Shown: positions 39,756 to 52,814, numbered from the stretch's first letter. The stretch is 64,000 bases of DNA from Cladopsammia gracilis (GCA_022457155.1 JAJGOT010001005.1:1-64000); one strand, 5' to 3'. Notes: generated from the sequence alone by a model not told the origin. Numbers and translations: made by a program.

Positions 39756-41619
39756 GCAATTTTTTTGTAATGTGGGTCGCGCTTCGTTAACAGTTAGTAC
39801 TTTGTCAGACGTCCGGTTGCCTGGTAACACACTAACTGTCGGGTTTTCTTGCTTTTTTAGAATTCAAAAAATTGGACTGATCGTATCGTACTGAAGTGTG
39901 CCCTGTGTTAAGACTCACTTGTTTGTGATCACTTACAAGCGACGTGAAAATTGAGAACACGAAGGTTGCGAGCGGTTGATGGAGGAGACTGAGTTAAGAA
40001 TGAAAATAATTTCCATCCCATCTAGTCTCTTTATAGCCAGTGTATCGTCGGATGTCTGCAATTGAACATTTGCATAGTATTTTTTTTTTTATGTGCTTGT
40101 TTTTAGGTCCTACCATGTAGCATGAAACTTTTTTTCGCAAAACAGTTCTTCGGAAAAATTTACTCACTTCAGACAAATAACCGACTCTGTTTAGCATTAA
40201 ACTCAAAGTTGGGTTATTGAAAGAATATTAGATTGAATTAGAACTTTTTAATAGAAAAACAAGAACTCGCCCGAGCAATACATACATTTTGCAGTATTGA
40301 CTCTTTTGCGTAAACGCAACTCCAAAAACCTGAGCGGTCACATTAATGCAAGATAATTAACTTTAGTGAAGGCAGATATACTTTGCTAACGCGACCCGGC
40401 TTCTATGTTTACTCTAACTACGGTAACAAAATTCCGCTTCGGTGATCCAGAACAATAAGATTGAAGTGACAAAAACAACAACAACAACTTTATTCATTTA
40501 AATTTAATTACAATTTACACTGACCCGCAGATAGCAAGAGCTAATCGAGGCGGGCAACTAACTGCCCCTGTGTTTCTGATGATGGGTGTTAACGTGATAA
40601 TTTGCACGTGGACGAATAGTATAAAGATGATTTGAGATGATAACAATCAAGAGCTTCGATTTACGTTGCTAAAATAAATTTTAATAACTCGGAGTTTCCT
40701 TCTCCTGAAACTAAGTTAGCTTAATTCTTAGCTTTTCTTGATGTTTTTAACGCAACAAACTTTACAATGAAGCGAATCAGGTTTACAATGGACGCTTTGT
40801 ACTCCGAGAAGAAGAGACTGAATGAAAAACATCTGTTTTGTGGGTCTCCTTCGTAACAGCCTAATCTGTAGGAATGATTACGAGCAAAATATCGAAATCA
40901 AATTCTAGCGGATGCAGCGGATGGGAAAACCTTGTGAAGGATTTTTATCGGGGACTAAATAACCGAAACATGAATGATAATCAGACTATTTTCTTCGATA
41001 AGCCATTTCAATTCACTATTTTAAGTCAATTTTAAGGCTACTACCGCATCTTCTGTTAAGTTTGACATCCTGTAACTAACCAGAACCAACTGTTGTTAAG
41101 GGCGTTTGTGTGACCGCAACTTTTGTTTCCCTTCTTTTTAATGTTCCGCTGCTCGAATCAGAAATCGCAAAAAAAGTTCCGAGCAGTTGATATCAGTTAT
41201 CCCGAATCACAAAAATTTGTGCCCGCAAAATACGAAAAATTTCAAACCCGCAAAATAAAACTCCCGCAAAAATTTCATGCTACACGGTAGAGGGTCTATT
41301 ATACTCTTGCGGGCTGGCGGTTTAAGCCATATTTTAGTGTCGGTTTGCGGGTATATTCGTATTTATCTGGCGGTTTACGGTCAAGAATTATCGGCAGTTT
41401 CGGTCTTGAGGAAAAAACAAAAGCGGATTGCGGTCTAGGAAGAACAAACTATGGCGGTTTGCGGACTGTGCGACCCCCTATAATAGATCCTCACGGTAGG
41501 GTTTTTGAGTATTTTTCAGTTATTTTCTTAAGTTATGAAGTCAGTTATTACGTAAATATATAATCACGTAAATTTGTAATTATTTTTAAATTATTATGTA
41601 AAATGTATTTTTTTTTCAG
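39756..41619. other. intergenic, repeats only
   Basis: AT-rich, no coding region supported. Holds one copy of the dispersed repeat (40022-40367). Around 41290-41480 there is a weak run of GCGGTTTGCGG/GCGGTTTACGG-like motifs. The right edge is the putative intron ending at the TLD exon. Confidence 0.6.
40022..40367. repeat. dispersed repeat, copy 1
   Basis: Starts CTAGTCTCTTTATAGCCAGT and ends near GATAATTAACTTTAG. A direct copy with indels lies at 49440-49822. No open frame; probable non-autonomous transposon remnant. Confidence 0.8.
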
Positions 41620-41945
41620 GTTTTTGTCGTTGGATCTCATCCAGTAAATCGTTCCTTTTTTCATTGTACAATGTAAATGGCTACGCTCCTGTTAAGCTGA
41701 AGATCAAGTCAAGTCGATACAGTCGCGCTATATTCACATGTTATGGTTATGGACCAACGTTTGGTGCTGGACATGACCTGTACATATCCAGAAACGCTGC
41801 AAGCAACCAACATTCTCTCACCTATTGTGACGACACCTACCCCGCCCCCCCTGGGTACTCTGCATCTGGTCACTGTAGATTTTATGCAGGAAGCTACAAA
41901 TTCAGTCCTAGTGACATTGAAGTGTTCTACGAGACAACAACTTAA
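41620..41945 (+). CDS. TLD-domain protein, 3' exon
   Basis: A pyrimidine tract ending in CAG (41617-41619) precedes an open frame that continues the TLD fold: SFLFSLYNVNGYAPVKLKI, then FTCYGYGPTFGAGHDLYIS, and ends GSYKFSPSDIEVFYETTT before TAA (41943-41945). The order (SLYN..GYAP, FGxGHDLYI, SPSDIEVFY) is the C-terminal half of TLDc domains, a fold of oxidation-resistance and related proteins that is expanded in cnidarians. Only the last exon is visible; no upstream exon was found in the AT-rich sequence to the left, so it may be part of a larger gene with distant exons or an orphan exon. Confidence 0.72.
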
Positions 41946-42071
41946 AGCGGGTAGATCACGGTATCTTTGCAGATTCAGACAACTTTACATGCACGGACGC
42001 AGTTTCACGAGGTTTTGAATGGAGGTGTTCATTAATTAACACATTTAGCAAAGGTTTCACAACATATTTAT

Positions 42072-42369
42072 ATGATCGAATGTAGAAAATGTCAAAAACA
42101 ATACATCGGTGAGACTAAACGCAGACTCAACGAACGCTTCGGAGAACATCGCCGCTCAGTGACTAAACCTCATTTACTACAGACGCCTACTCCAATCTTA
42201 CAACACTTCAACCAGCCAGGCCACTCACTCAATGATATCATACTCATTCCCATCGAGCTCATGAAAAAACATAAAAGACTCTGTCAGAAAGGCGCGTGAA
42301 GCTCATCTCATCGACAAATCAAAAACACTAGAACCTTTGGGTATTAATAAACGCGATGAACTGCACTAA
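42072..42369 (+). pseudogene. Penelope-like element GIY-YIG endonuclease remnant
   Basis: MIECRKCQKQYIGETKRRLN followed by ERFGEHRRSV is the CxxC-x(3)-YIGET-x-R-x-L-x-x-R-x-x-EHR signature of the C-terminal GIY-YIG endonuclease of Penelope-type retroelements. The frame breaks near 42290 and continues in another frame (REAHLIDKSKTLEPLGINKR) to a stop at 42369. No reverse transcriptase is next to it, so this is a 3' fragment. Confidence 0.78.
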
Positions 42370-43534
42370 TTATGTTATCTTAGCAAAACTGCCTGTCATT
42401 AATTAGTCAACTATTATATTTGTCAGTTTATCATACGACGCTATTTTATTTACCTGTCAATGTAGTAACCTATCATGTTTCTTGGTTCCATATTTTAAAC
42501 TTTTTAAATTGTAACGATATTAACGTATATACTCATTTTTATTTTAGCCCCCGTCGAAGGTTTGTGTTTCAAACCGAAATATCGGGCACAAAATATATAT
42601 CTTTTATGTTTCTTTATTTTTCTTGAGTCAATCTTTTTCTCCGCCGTACGGATCAGTTTGCCGTGTTATTTTACATTTACTGACAATAATACAGTCAAAT
42701 GTCTCAGATATCATTTGAAAAACCCTTGTTGTTTTAACATTTGTATAGTCAATCATATGGTTTCGATTTTAATTTGGGATTAATTTGCACTTGTGAGTTT
42801 TTAATTGAACGAGAAAACCGTATGATTACTTATTAGTAATTATGCACGAAAAAATTTGTATCAATTTTTTTTTTTTTTTTGCAATTTTGTTTTGCAATTT
42901 TTTTTGGCAAAATTGTCTTCTTTTTTGCAAACATTTTTTTTTGCAAAACATTTTTGCATCAATTTTTTTTATTTGTAATTTGCATTGGTGTTATACTTTT
43001 TGCACCGGGTGTTACACTTGAACTGCACTGCTCTTAGCCAATCAGAATTGAGTAGTTTTTTTTCTTGTATATTATCAGGCAGTTTAAAACACCACTCGTG
43101 TTTCAGCTTACAGCTGTAATATTTTCACTTCATTTCAACTGAGCAGTAAAAATTCTGATCGTCCTTTATGCATCAGGCCCCCTGCAATGGCAGGGACAAA
43201 AATGTTATAGAATATAGACTTATCCAAAAGTTATTGAAGGCAAACTAAGTCAATAGAGAAGTTGTCTTGAAAATTACATGTTGGAGCTTAGAGAAATACA
43301 CGAAGAAGTCAAAATAGGTTCGTTTGCATGTCAACGTTTTTTTTTTTTTCACGTAAAATGATCTGTTTTCGGATTTTTCGTTTGTTTATTTGGTCATGAT
43401 CTGAGATCATAAATCTGATTTTGGATTCTGCCAAAACAAAAAAAAACAGCCTCAATATCATTGACATGAATATACACAGTGGAGTCCTTTGATACGATCA
43501 CTTCGTTTAATATTACGACCGGCCTGAACAAAAG
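42370..43534. other. intergenic, low complexity
   Basis: No gene. Several T-rich and TTTTTTGCAA-type runs at 42855-42985. Confidence 0.6.
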
Positions 43535-44955
43535 CTTAATAAATTTTTCGGCTGTAGAGCGATACTTCTAAAACTTTGCGAAAACTTACAGCTATTCACT
43601 AACAATAATATGATAGAATTCGATTTTAATGGGAAAATATATATTTAGTGATAATCGGGCTTAAATGAACCCCACTTTTTCAACAAAATCGCACCCTGTG
43701 AAACATTTTGTTATATTTGTGTTAAATTTCTGGAATCAGCTTACATTGAGTTAATTCATTCATTCATTCATTCACTTAATACATACCCATACCACGTTTC
43801 AGCAAAATCGTTGGAGCAGAAATGCGGAAGAATTAACGCCATCAAAATTTAGCCCTAAAATTCTCTTAAAATTTTAAATACTCCATGCCCTTTGACTAAA
43901 CAGTCTACGAACCCAAATTTCTGGGAGAAGCCTTCCCAATGCTTGCTAAATCTGAAATATAAGCCGATTGCAAATCGTACGAACCGTTAAAAAGTATTCA
44001 CTAGTTCTGTAAATATTATAAAATGCTCCAAAACCTGCTCAAATCTCCAATGCTGCGTTTTCCATCATTTTTCGAAAATTATTCTGCAGTTTGGTGTGAA
44101 ACTCCTTCCGCATGAATTTCAAGGTACTGCAATACTTTTACATCGATTGTTTTTTTGAAGGGCTTTCAATTGGAGAAATAGTTGTTGGGATTATAAGCTA
44201 CTCCGCATCTGAGCTTAGGCGAAGCTGACAAGCAGTTTTCAGAGTTTTGTTTATGAATACGAAATGAGCAAGTGTGCAATTTATTCTAAGAATTCGCACC
44301 TTAATAGGCCATTGGCACGATGACGTCATTTGACTACAACTACCAGAATCCTTCAGTTTTTTGTTTTGTAGTGCAAATTAGGGCTATTGTTGTTAAAACC
44401 GCACTGGGATTACAAAATTTAAATAAAAAAGGAACAACGAAATGAATTCTGGTAGTTGTAGTCAAATGACGCCATCGTGCAAATGGCCTATTAGGGGGGC
44501 GTAAGTGATATGCGCGGGTAGTCAGCGTAGTCTCCGCATTTAAAAACATTGCACCCCATGGAAACTTCTAATGGAGCGTACATGCTCCCTCCCCTCCTGG
44601 GGTAACTAGCGCGCATATTTCGAGCATGAAGTATTAAAAATTTTAAGAGAATTTTGGGGCTAAATTTTGATGGCGTTAATTCTTCCGCATTTCTCCTCCA
44701 ACGATTTTGCTGAAACTTGGTATGGGTGTGTATTAAATCAATGTAAGCTGATTCCAGAATTTTAACACAAATATAACAGCAAAATTTTTCACAAGGTGCG
44801 ATTTTGTGCAAAAAGTGGGGTTCATTTAAGCCCGATTACTACTAAATATATTTTTCCCATTAAAATCGAATTCTTTTATATTATTGCTAGATAATAGCTG
44901 TAAATTTTCGCAAAGTTTTAGAAGTATCGCTTTACAAACGGAAAAGTTATTAGAT
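43535..44955. mobile_element. large foldback element
   Basis: About 340-bp imperfect inverted arms: CGATACTTCTAAAACTTTGC at about 43560 mirrored by GCAAAGTTTTAGAAGTATCG near 44920, and GAATTAACGCCATCAAAATT near 43830 mirrored near 44660. The spacer of about 750 bp contains a second, smaller inverted repeat. Confidence 0.8.
44307..44495. mobile_element. MITE inside the foldback
   Basis: TAATAGGCCATTGGCACGAT...GACTACAACTACCAGAATCC on the left is mirrored by CTGGTAGTTGTAGTCAAATG...CATCGTGCAAATGGCCTATTA on the right; about 190 bp, non-coding. Confidence 0.75.
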
Positions 44956-47689
44956 TCTCGCTAAACTATGCGCTTCTAATCGCTAAATTTTCAATATACC
45001 CCAGCTGCCTACTCGACGTAACACTCTCTTTCGACAGCTTTCTCACACTCTTATATGAAAAACTAAACATCCAGAAGCAGATTGCTATAAAAAATAAGAC
45101 CACTACCGCCTTCGAAAAAACTTTTCATCATCTTCTTTGACTTTACAGTTACTTTATTTGTAATTTATAATGTAATGTCATTTAATGTATTTCAAGTTTG
45201 TTTAGCACTTTAATTTGCTAGTAAATCAGTTTAAGTCCAGGGTGTAAGTGGTTTCGTTGATGTATTGTAACTTGTAACTTAGAGGTTAGTTTTGTAAACT
45301 TGTATTTTTTTTCTTTTAGTTTGTGACAATAAAACAATTTTTTGTGTGAAAAAAAAAGTTTGTCATAGACGAGTGCGCCCAAAATAACAACGGAGCCACC
45401 TTAAGCCCCATTCATACCAACGGTTAAACATGTTTAACCCTAGATCTACCATGGCCGATTAAATCGGCCTTAAATACAGTACTGCTTTGAAAAATTATAA
45501 CTTTCTCAGTTCTGTAAACATGGTGCTAACGATGACTTGACAGATCATCCTGGTAAATGTTTCACTTCATGAAACCCAATAATCCCAATAAAAGTCCCGA
45601 TTTTTGTCGAGTATTACCGTTTGTTTTACAGCGAAAGCAAAAACGCACGTTTTGTACGTGCCACAACAACACCAAAAAACAATCATCTTTATATTTCATT
45701 TTTTAATGCAAAAATTTCTTCTGAAACCAAAAGTCTAATTTTACAGCGAATCGCAATCGAAGTCCTTTGCATTCATCACAAGTTTGTCCTATTCCTCTTT
45801 TAGGCGGCCCAGCAACAGCCATTTTATTAAGACCATTCCAGCAAACTTCCGTTTTCCTTCTCTACCCCCGAAAGGAATTATGGATAATGAGGCCGTACCG
45901 AGCGCATGGAAGGCTACCAAATCCTATTTTATAGTTTTTTTATAAGTGTCGAGCCACCCGCTCCTCCCGGCAAAATATTGTACCGACTGCATTCTTTAGA
46001 GGTCAAAACTTGCCAAAATTGCCAAGGTAGGTCGCGGAATCCATCCACAGAACGGCCAGAGAGACAGCTTCACTCGTGAGCCGCCATAACAGCTTCGAAC
46101 CATGTTTGGCGTCTCAGTCGGCGTGAAACCACCTTTCACCTCTGTATTCGTTCAGAGGCTTGCCTCTACCCACATTCCAGCTTTAGGATGCCAGCCTGGG
46201 GGCTTCTGCAGAGGAAAATGGCTCGAAAAAGCACTCATAACTTGAAACACCGACCCGATTCGAGTTCGAATACTCGCTAGCCGAACGAAAACCGTTGTCA
46301 AGGCTGATGTCACGGGACACCTTGAGCCCTCTGTTTTTTTAGAACAGCGAATGTTTTCTTATTAACTCCTTATATGGAACCAAAGGATCCCGAAGCTTGT
46401 TTACCTTTGGAAAATTGCTGGAGATTACAAAACATAAGTGGCAGTTCTAGGGTTAAATAAATGTTGTTTAGTTTAACTACGCTTTTAGCCTCTATCTTGG
46501 ACGTTTTTAAATGTCATGACTCAAACAACCTGGAATAGCCATAAAAGTCAATAAAGTTTCTTTTAGTTAATATTTCACTCCAAATATTACGGGATGTTAG
46601 GAGGTATTTTTCTAAACCGGTTTTAAACTAAACAACATTTAAACATGTTTAAGCGTTGGTGTTAACCTGGGTATTAGTCACTTTCTTTATGTATGAAAAA
46701 CCCCGTTCATGTGACCAACGTTTGATAGTCCCATGACATTGTTTTCTTTTAAAATTGCTAAATGGTCACAAAAGCAAGTAGCAAGGAAACATTTTGTATG
46801 GAAGTTGCAACTTGTCGAAGGACGGCACCTCAGTCAATCGTTTTTAAAATGTTTAATGTGTTTTCTGATCATTTAACAAGTGGTACATCAACAAATGTTA
46901 AACCATGTTGAACCGTGTTCCACTAGCTTAATTACAGTTACGGTTTAATTTGACTCCACCCCGTTAATGCGACGTTCACATTTGCACAGTGGTCATATTA
47001 ACGGGGTTCCACTGTTTGTTTGCAAGTTGATTTATCTCTGACAGTCAAACCTCTAGTAATAAGCAAAACAGAAACATGATATATAGAAGCTTTCTTTTGT
47101 TAAGTATACGTGTAGGCACAGATAATAACTGGTAGAGGCTTTAGAAACAATATTTTACTTATAGCAAATAACGTTTATCGGGAAAAACAAACAAACTGAC
47201 TACAACTAGGTTTGTAGTATGGTACAAACAACAACGTATAAGGGTTTGAGAAAACTATTGTCGCGTTTACGTCCTCTGAAGGAAAAACGTTTTGATATCG
47301 CAAAAATGCGATGTTGTGAAAACATTTTAAACAAGAAGCTAAAAACCTGAGCAATAAAGTATAGAAATTCAAGAAAGCTAAATTTAAGCTTAATAGAGGC
47401 TTTGGAGAGTAATGTACCCTAAGCTTTTTATAGTGTTAGTATAGCGTTTTTCTACACTTTATAAGCATAATATTATCTGTAAGTCACTTATTTTGCAAGA
47501 ACCTCCTCTTGCAACTGACGGTGGACGGGGTACATTCGAAACATTTTCAGTCTAAATTTAAAAATAGAGTAAAGGACTTTTAATGGACTCACAAATTATT
47601 TGTCTTCGTTGTGTGGGTCGTCAGTTTTATTGTATCTTTTATAAATGGTTTATTGTGAGAAAGGTTTATTAATTAAGCCGTCGTTAAAC
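44956..47689. other. intergenic, no gene seen
   Basis: No supported coding sequence. A polyadenylation-like AATAAA followed by an A-run at about 45327-45357 suggests an old retrocopy or transcript end. GGTTAAACATGTTTAA near 45421 and its partner near 46640 hint at another inverted pair. Confidence 0.5.
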
Positions 47690-49155
47690 CAAAACAAAAC
47701 AATTACCCCGGCCAATCACAGCAGGCAAAGCGCAAAGAAACACCCCTCTGTAACAGACCCGGTGGATTCTATATCCTCACCAGGTTTTCGAAAAAACGCC
47801 ACCAGGCCGGCTAATTTTTTCACCGGGTCGGCTAATTTTCCATCGTTTTTTTTTTTTTCAATTGTCTACGAGGTTTATCCAATAATTAATCTACCGTGAT
47901 ACTCACAGGGTCCAGAGGAGCTCTATTGATCGTACAAGACGCTATTTTATTTGAATCGTCGCCGTCTTGAAAGTTAAACTGATTGTGTTACACGAAACAT
48001 CTACCGCGGGTCAAATTACTACGGGCTGGGAAGGTTGTCGGCACTTCGTGCCTTGTTGAAGCTTTCCGAAGATAATTGCGCCCTTACTAATTTGGCCTGC
48101 GGTACATATTTTGTGTAACGCAATTAGTTAAACTTTCAAGACGGTGACGATTCGAAGAAAATAGCGTCTTGGACGATCAAGTAGAGCTCCTCTGGACCCT
48201 GTGTGATACTATATTAAGTCCTCCCTCCAAAGGTAAAAAATAAACAGTTATCTAAATCTATTTATCTCAAGGTTTTGTAATAAGGGTGAATGAGCTTCTA
48301 GGGGGAACTGGGGGCATGCCCCTCAGAAAGTTTTGAAATCAAGAGGCTCGGAAATGCTATTTTCAGCATTCTCCACGAGATATTTCGTCAAAAAATCAAA
48401 TCTCGATCAAGTGTAAAATTACAGGTATTTTTAGTGCTTCCAGATAGATTTTGTTAGCTTGATATATATAATACTTGATCCATATATCTTGGCGTAACTT
48501 AACTTAACTTAACTTAACCGGCCCGGTTACGCCGTCCCTGTACTGAAAGTAGCCTTAAGGTCAATACACACGTAATAGTTAATAAATGATATAATGCTAC
48601 ACTGAACATGTATCAGTATCGTTTTCGGATGTGATCTGATGTCATAGTCAGTACTACTACCGTCCGAAAAGTCAGACAAGGACGAAGAGCTATCCTTCTC
48701 AGAGCTGGTGTCCGCTGTCATTGACTCGTTGGCATGTTCAGTAGTTGTAGTGTCACGTGTTTACAATTCGACATCCTATTGGTTAAAAAACGTCAGGGTT
48801 TCCCGCCATTTATATTTAAGGTCTTGTTGTGGTATGGGACAGACCCATTTCCGCTCAGCAGTGTTCTTTTTTTTTTTTTTTTTTTTTTTTTACAATCGGT
48901 TTCTGATTCTTTTTTGTCGATGTTTCTGTTTTCCCCGTTTACAAACAAACAAATATTAAAGAAATACGCTGGGTATGGTAAAAGTCACACCAGGGAAGCA
49001 AAATAATAGCCGGGTAAAATTAAAATATTCAACAGGTACCAAGGAGGCTAAATTTTCACTGGGTGGAGGAAAAAAGTCCACTGGGTCGGGTTTCACCGGG
49101 TCTGATACAGAGGGGTGTAAAGAACCAATCAGAACACAAACCAACATGTAGCCAC
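47690..49155. mobile_element. foldback element with a second foldback inside
   Basis: The outer inverted repeat includes ACACCCCTCTGTAACAGACC near 47740 and its mirror GGTCTGATACAGAGGGGTGT near 49099. The inner element at 47898-48211 has arms CACAGGGTCCAGAGGAGCTC and GAGCTCCTCTGGACCCTGTG, so it is an almost complete palindrome. A TTAAC pentamer run (48495-48518) and a T-run (48868-48890) also lie within. Confidence 0.75.
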
Positions 49156-49439
49156 GCCAAGCGCGGGTGTTAAGGTTTTGATTTTACTTTTGATTTGTTG
49201 AGAAAGTAGCCCGAGTTTGTACTGACCAATCACAAAACCCAGCAATGCGAAACTAATATTTAGTGTGTTGTTTTATTTATTCTTGGAAGAAAGAATAGAA
49301 TTTAAGGAATTAAAAGAGAACGTCTTCGTCTTAACACCTGACTCAGCGTCTGTTCTATTTTTTTGCAAAGCCGATAATATTATAAACCAATTTATTTGGT
49401 TTATTCACTTTTAGGTTTTAATCTTATAAAAAGGCGATT

Positions 49440-49822
49440 TCTAGTCTCTTTATAGCCAGTGTATCATGGACGTCTGCAATTGAACATTTGCATGGCGTTA
49501 TCTTAGAGTTGTTGCATTTTTTTTATTTGCTTGTTTTAGGTCCTACTGTGTGCCTTCGATCAGCAAAGATAAGATCCCTTGGAACAAAACTCTCGCAAAA
49601 TAGTTATTCGCTAAAATTTAGTCACTTCAGACAACTAACCGACTCTTACTGTTTTTGCATTAAACGCAAAGTTGCGTTATTAAAACAATATTAGACTGAA
49701 TTAGAACTTTTTAATAGAAAAACAAGAACTCGAGCAATACATACAGTTTGCAGTATTGACTTTGCATAAACGCAACTCGAAAAACTTGAGCGGTCACATC
49801 AATGCAAGATAATTAACTTTAG
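49440..49822. repeat. dispersed repeat, copy 2
   Basis: Direct copy of 40022-40367 with insertions; the same start and end motifs. Confidence 0.8.
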
Positions 49823-51896
49823 CAAGAGATTATAATTGGACAGAGAGGGAGTCTAGGGGCCTTGGCTGGGATATCTTAATTGCAAAAAAGTTATTTTTAG
49901 TAACAATGCGGACCAATGCGGAAACATTTTCCGGTGAGCTGGTTGACTTCCGGAAGACTCGCTTTCATGAATCAGCGCGTACAGCAAATTAAAAAAAAAT
50001 GGCGACCATCGCGGTGGTAATTTCGCATGTGAAAAAGAAAGTAAAATGGTCCTGTTTGAGGAAAGAAAGTTATATAGTACCACAGCGGCTGGATACATAG
50101 ATCTCCATCTGTCTTAAAACACAAACTGTTGCAACTGAAGCGGTAAAAAGGGGGCTGGACAATTCAACTTACCGGACAGATGCCAATCAACCATCCACTC
50201 CAATCTCTTGTAAGCGTCGATTCTAAAACTCGCTTTGCTCGATCGATGGCCAGCCCATCCAAACTTTTCAGACATGAAATAGTTGCATACTGTAGAATTC
50301 AAAGTTGTTATGTTTTCGGTAGCTAAAGGATAGAAGGATGCTCTTCTGGGAAAATCACTTTTTAAGGATTTCAACACGGCAAGGAGTTAAAAATACTAAA
50401 ACCGGCTCGCATGCATGCATGCATGGACTTGTTTTCTATAAGCTTTAGTACGTTGGAAGGACTTTGTCAGGTGCAACTTCTTTCCATGGGAAATGAATAT
50501 CAGTTCTGTTGAGGTCAGCTACCAAGAAACTCTATACTGACAGGTTAGAGGTTAGAGCCAAAGTGTAAGTACAATTTCTGGAAAAGTGATTGAATTTTCT
50601 TTTTTTCGATGGGCCGCGTGCTTTAAAAGTTTAATTCTTGCTTAGTTAGTTTTCATCGACCTATACTTGGATTATTGACTTCGAAAAAATCCAGTTGACT
50701 TGTATTATTTTATTTTTAGAAAGCGAATAAATAAAACACACTTTTCTAGTGATGTCACCTTAATTAATTTATTGAACTTTGTGATAAAAGGCCGCCATTT
50801 CTTTTTAGCAAACTCGCATGTGGCATCGATCCTTTGTTTGTCAAAGTACAGTTTTAAAGATTGCTGAACACGGTATCACGACGTCAAATACTTTAATGGT
50901 CTACTCTAGACAAAAGGCAATTAATATTATTAATTTTTGTATTTAAGCTTAAAGAATTTTAGCTAAGTTTCAATACAAAAATGCATTATATCCAAGGCCA
51001 CGTTTTTTAATAAATGAAAACTACGGATGATGCCTTGTTTGGAAGCGCCGTCGTTTACACGAGCACGCATTCTATTTAAGACTTAAGCCTTACCTTTTTT
51101 ATATAAGCCTATAAAAAAATGGATCGGACATTTTCATTCGCCTTGTCCAAGTTATGTTTCATAAAAAATCATTTAGTTGTTTTTCTGAATGTTGCCTTGA
51201 TTGGATTATAACTGGTCACTGAGAATTTTAAGGACTTAAACAAACAGCGCGCGGGTTTCAGCCGACTAAACACAATTTTTAGCTTCACAAAAATGTTTGA
51301 TGGCCTTGTAAGAAATTAATTATGTCATAATTACACGTGGCGGGAAAAATCACCTCACGTGATAAAAAGAGAGTGAAGAATTATTGAGAACCGAAAAGGT
51401 GATGTTTTGACTGATCACGTATGGAAGGAGTTTGGAACATTGACACTGTTTAGAGTACGGATTATCGAAACGTTCAGTAAAATAGTTGAAGAACATCGAA
51501 TCTAGAACGAGTATTGACATTTAATCTAGCGAACAAGTCTAGAAATAAGTTACAGAATACAGATTCAAGAATAAACAGTCGATAAAATTACAACATGGTC
51601 CTTCGAGAGTCGGATACGACGGAAACAACATAAGCTACAAATCGCCGAAAAAACTGTATTACAAGTTGAGATTATACCCAAAGGAGTGTGGATCATCATG
51701 AACGTTGATAAAGCGAAGAGACCGGGCAAAATAATAAAACGGATACAACATAATATAGTACACAACATCACTGTAGCACTACAATAGAGGGCGACTATAT
51801 GGTGTGCTAACACAGAGTATATACCAAGAAAGCTGGACGATGTGATACTGGAAAGCGCTAAAGCAAGGGACGTCGAGAAGGAAATACAAGATTCTG
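49823..51896. other. intergenic, possible BEL/Pao leader at the right edge
   Basis: No gene in 49823-51370. From about 51370 the sequence could belong to the leader of the retrotransposon whose gag begins after 51897, but no LTR pair can be defined because the element is cut by element 2. Confidence 0.45.
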
Positions 51897-52630
51897 GTGA
51901 GTTTTGTGAGAGAGTTTACAGTATATATTTTAGCCAAAATTGACTTGAGTTTGGAGGACGCCAAAAATGGTAGACACGTGCAGACACCAGGGATTCAAGA
52001 AAACAACAACGCCGGAAATACCGAAAGCGCGAACGTTAAGCTACCGAAACTCGAACTCAAGTCATTTTCAGGCAATTATCAGGAATGGCAGAGTTTCTGG
52101 GACACATTTGAGTCCGCTGTTAACAGAAATACTGGCATTTCCCGTATCGAGAAATTCACCTATCTGAAGAGCTGTGTGACAGGCTCAGCGGAATCTGCAA
52201 TTGCTGGATTGCCCCTTACTGCAGATAATTATGAGATAGCCATTAACATTCTGAAGGACAGATTTGGCAACCCACAGTTGTTGATTTCTAACTATATGGA
52301 TGCCTTATTGAAATTGCCAGCAGTTTATTCAGTATATGAAACAAAGAAAATCCGTGAATTGTATGACAAGATTGAGATCAACATTAGAAGTTTGAATACA
52401 TTAGGCATTGAATCAGAGTCCTTTGGAAATTTATTGGTTCCAATCATAATGGAAAAAATCCACACTGAGTTGAGACTAATCATAAGCCGCAAGTTTGGCA
52501 GTGAAGCGACATGGAATCTTAATACCCTGTTGAATGCATTGAAACTGAGTTGGAAGCAAGAGAAAGATGCAGTGCAATGAAAACAAGTGGTCCAACAAAT
52601 AATGCCCCGAAGTTTGAACAGTATAAAGGC
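51897..52630 (+). pseudogene. BEL/Pao retrotransposon gag (DUF1759 type), truncated
   Basis: The frame carries [20 protein letters not shown], then [20 protein letters not shown] and [20 protein letters not shown], the DUF1759 signature of BEL/Pao gag. A frameshift near 52548 moves the reading into [15 protein letters not shown] up to 52630. There the sequence is cut by the terminal hairpin of element 2. Protease, RT and integrase are absent from the window. Gag would form the retrotransposon particle. Confidence 0.85.
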
Positions 52631-52814
52631 AGTAGTTATTGGGGAGGGAGTCAAATGCGGTTTTTTCAGAGCCCTAAATAAGCCGCCAAACGCCCGAATT
52701 ACCGGGCCCCCAGGTCTCATTGCATTCGACCTGGGGGCCCGGTAATTCGGGCGTTTGGCGGCTTATTTAGGGCTCTGAAAAAACCGCATTTGACGGCCCT
52801 CCCCAATAACTACT
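52631..52814. repeat. element 2 terminal hairpin
   Basis: 184-bp near-perfect palindrome from AGTAGTTATTGGGGA to TCCCCAATAACTACT with a loop TCTCATTGCATTCGA. The stem sequence is unrelated to element 1 apart from the terminal AGTAGTT and short GC-rich words; the loop is almost the same. Confidence 0.92.

Noticed and set aside
45621..45803. Short plus-strand frame as a gene
   Set aside because: 60 codons, no motif, no splice or promoter context.
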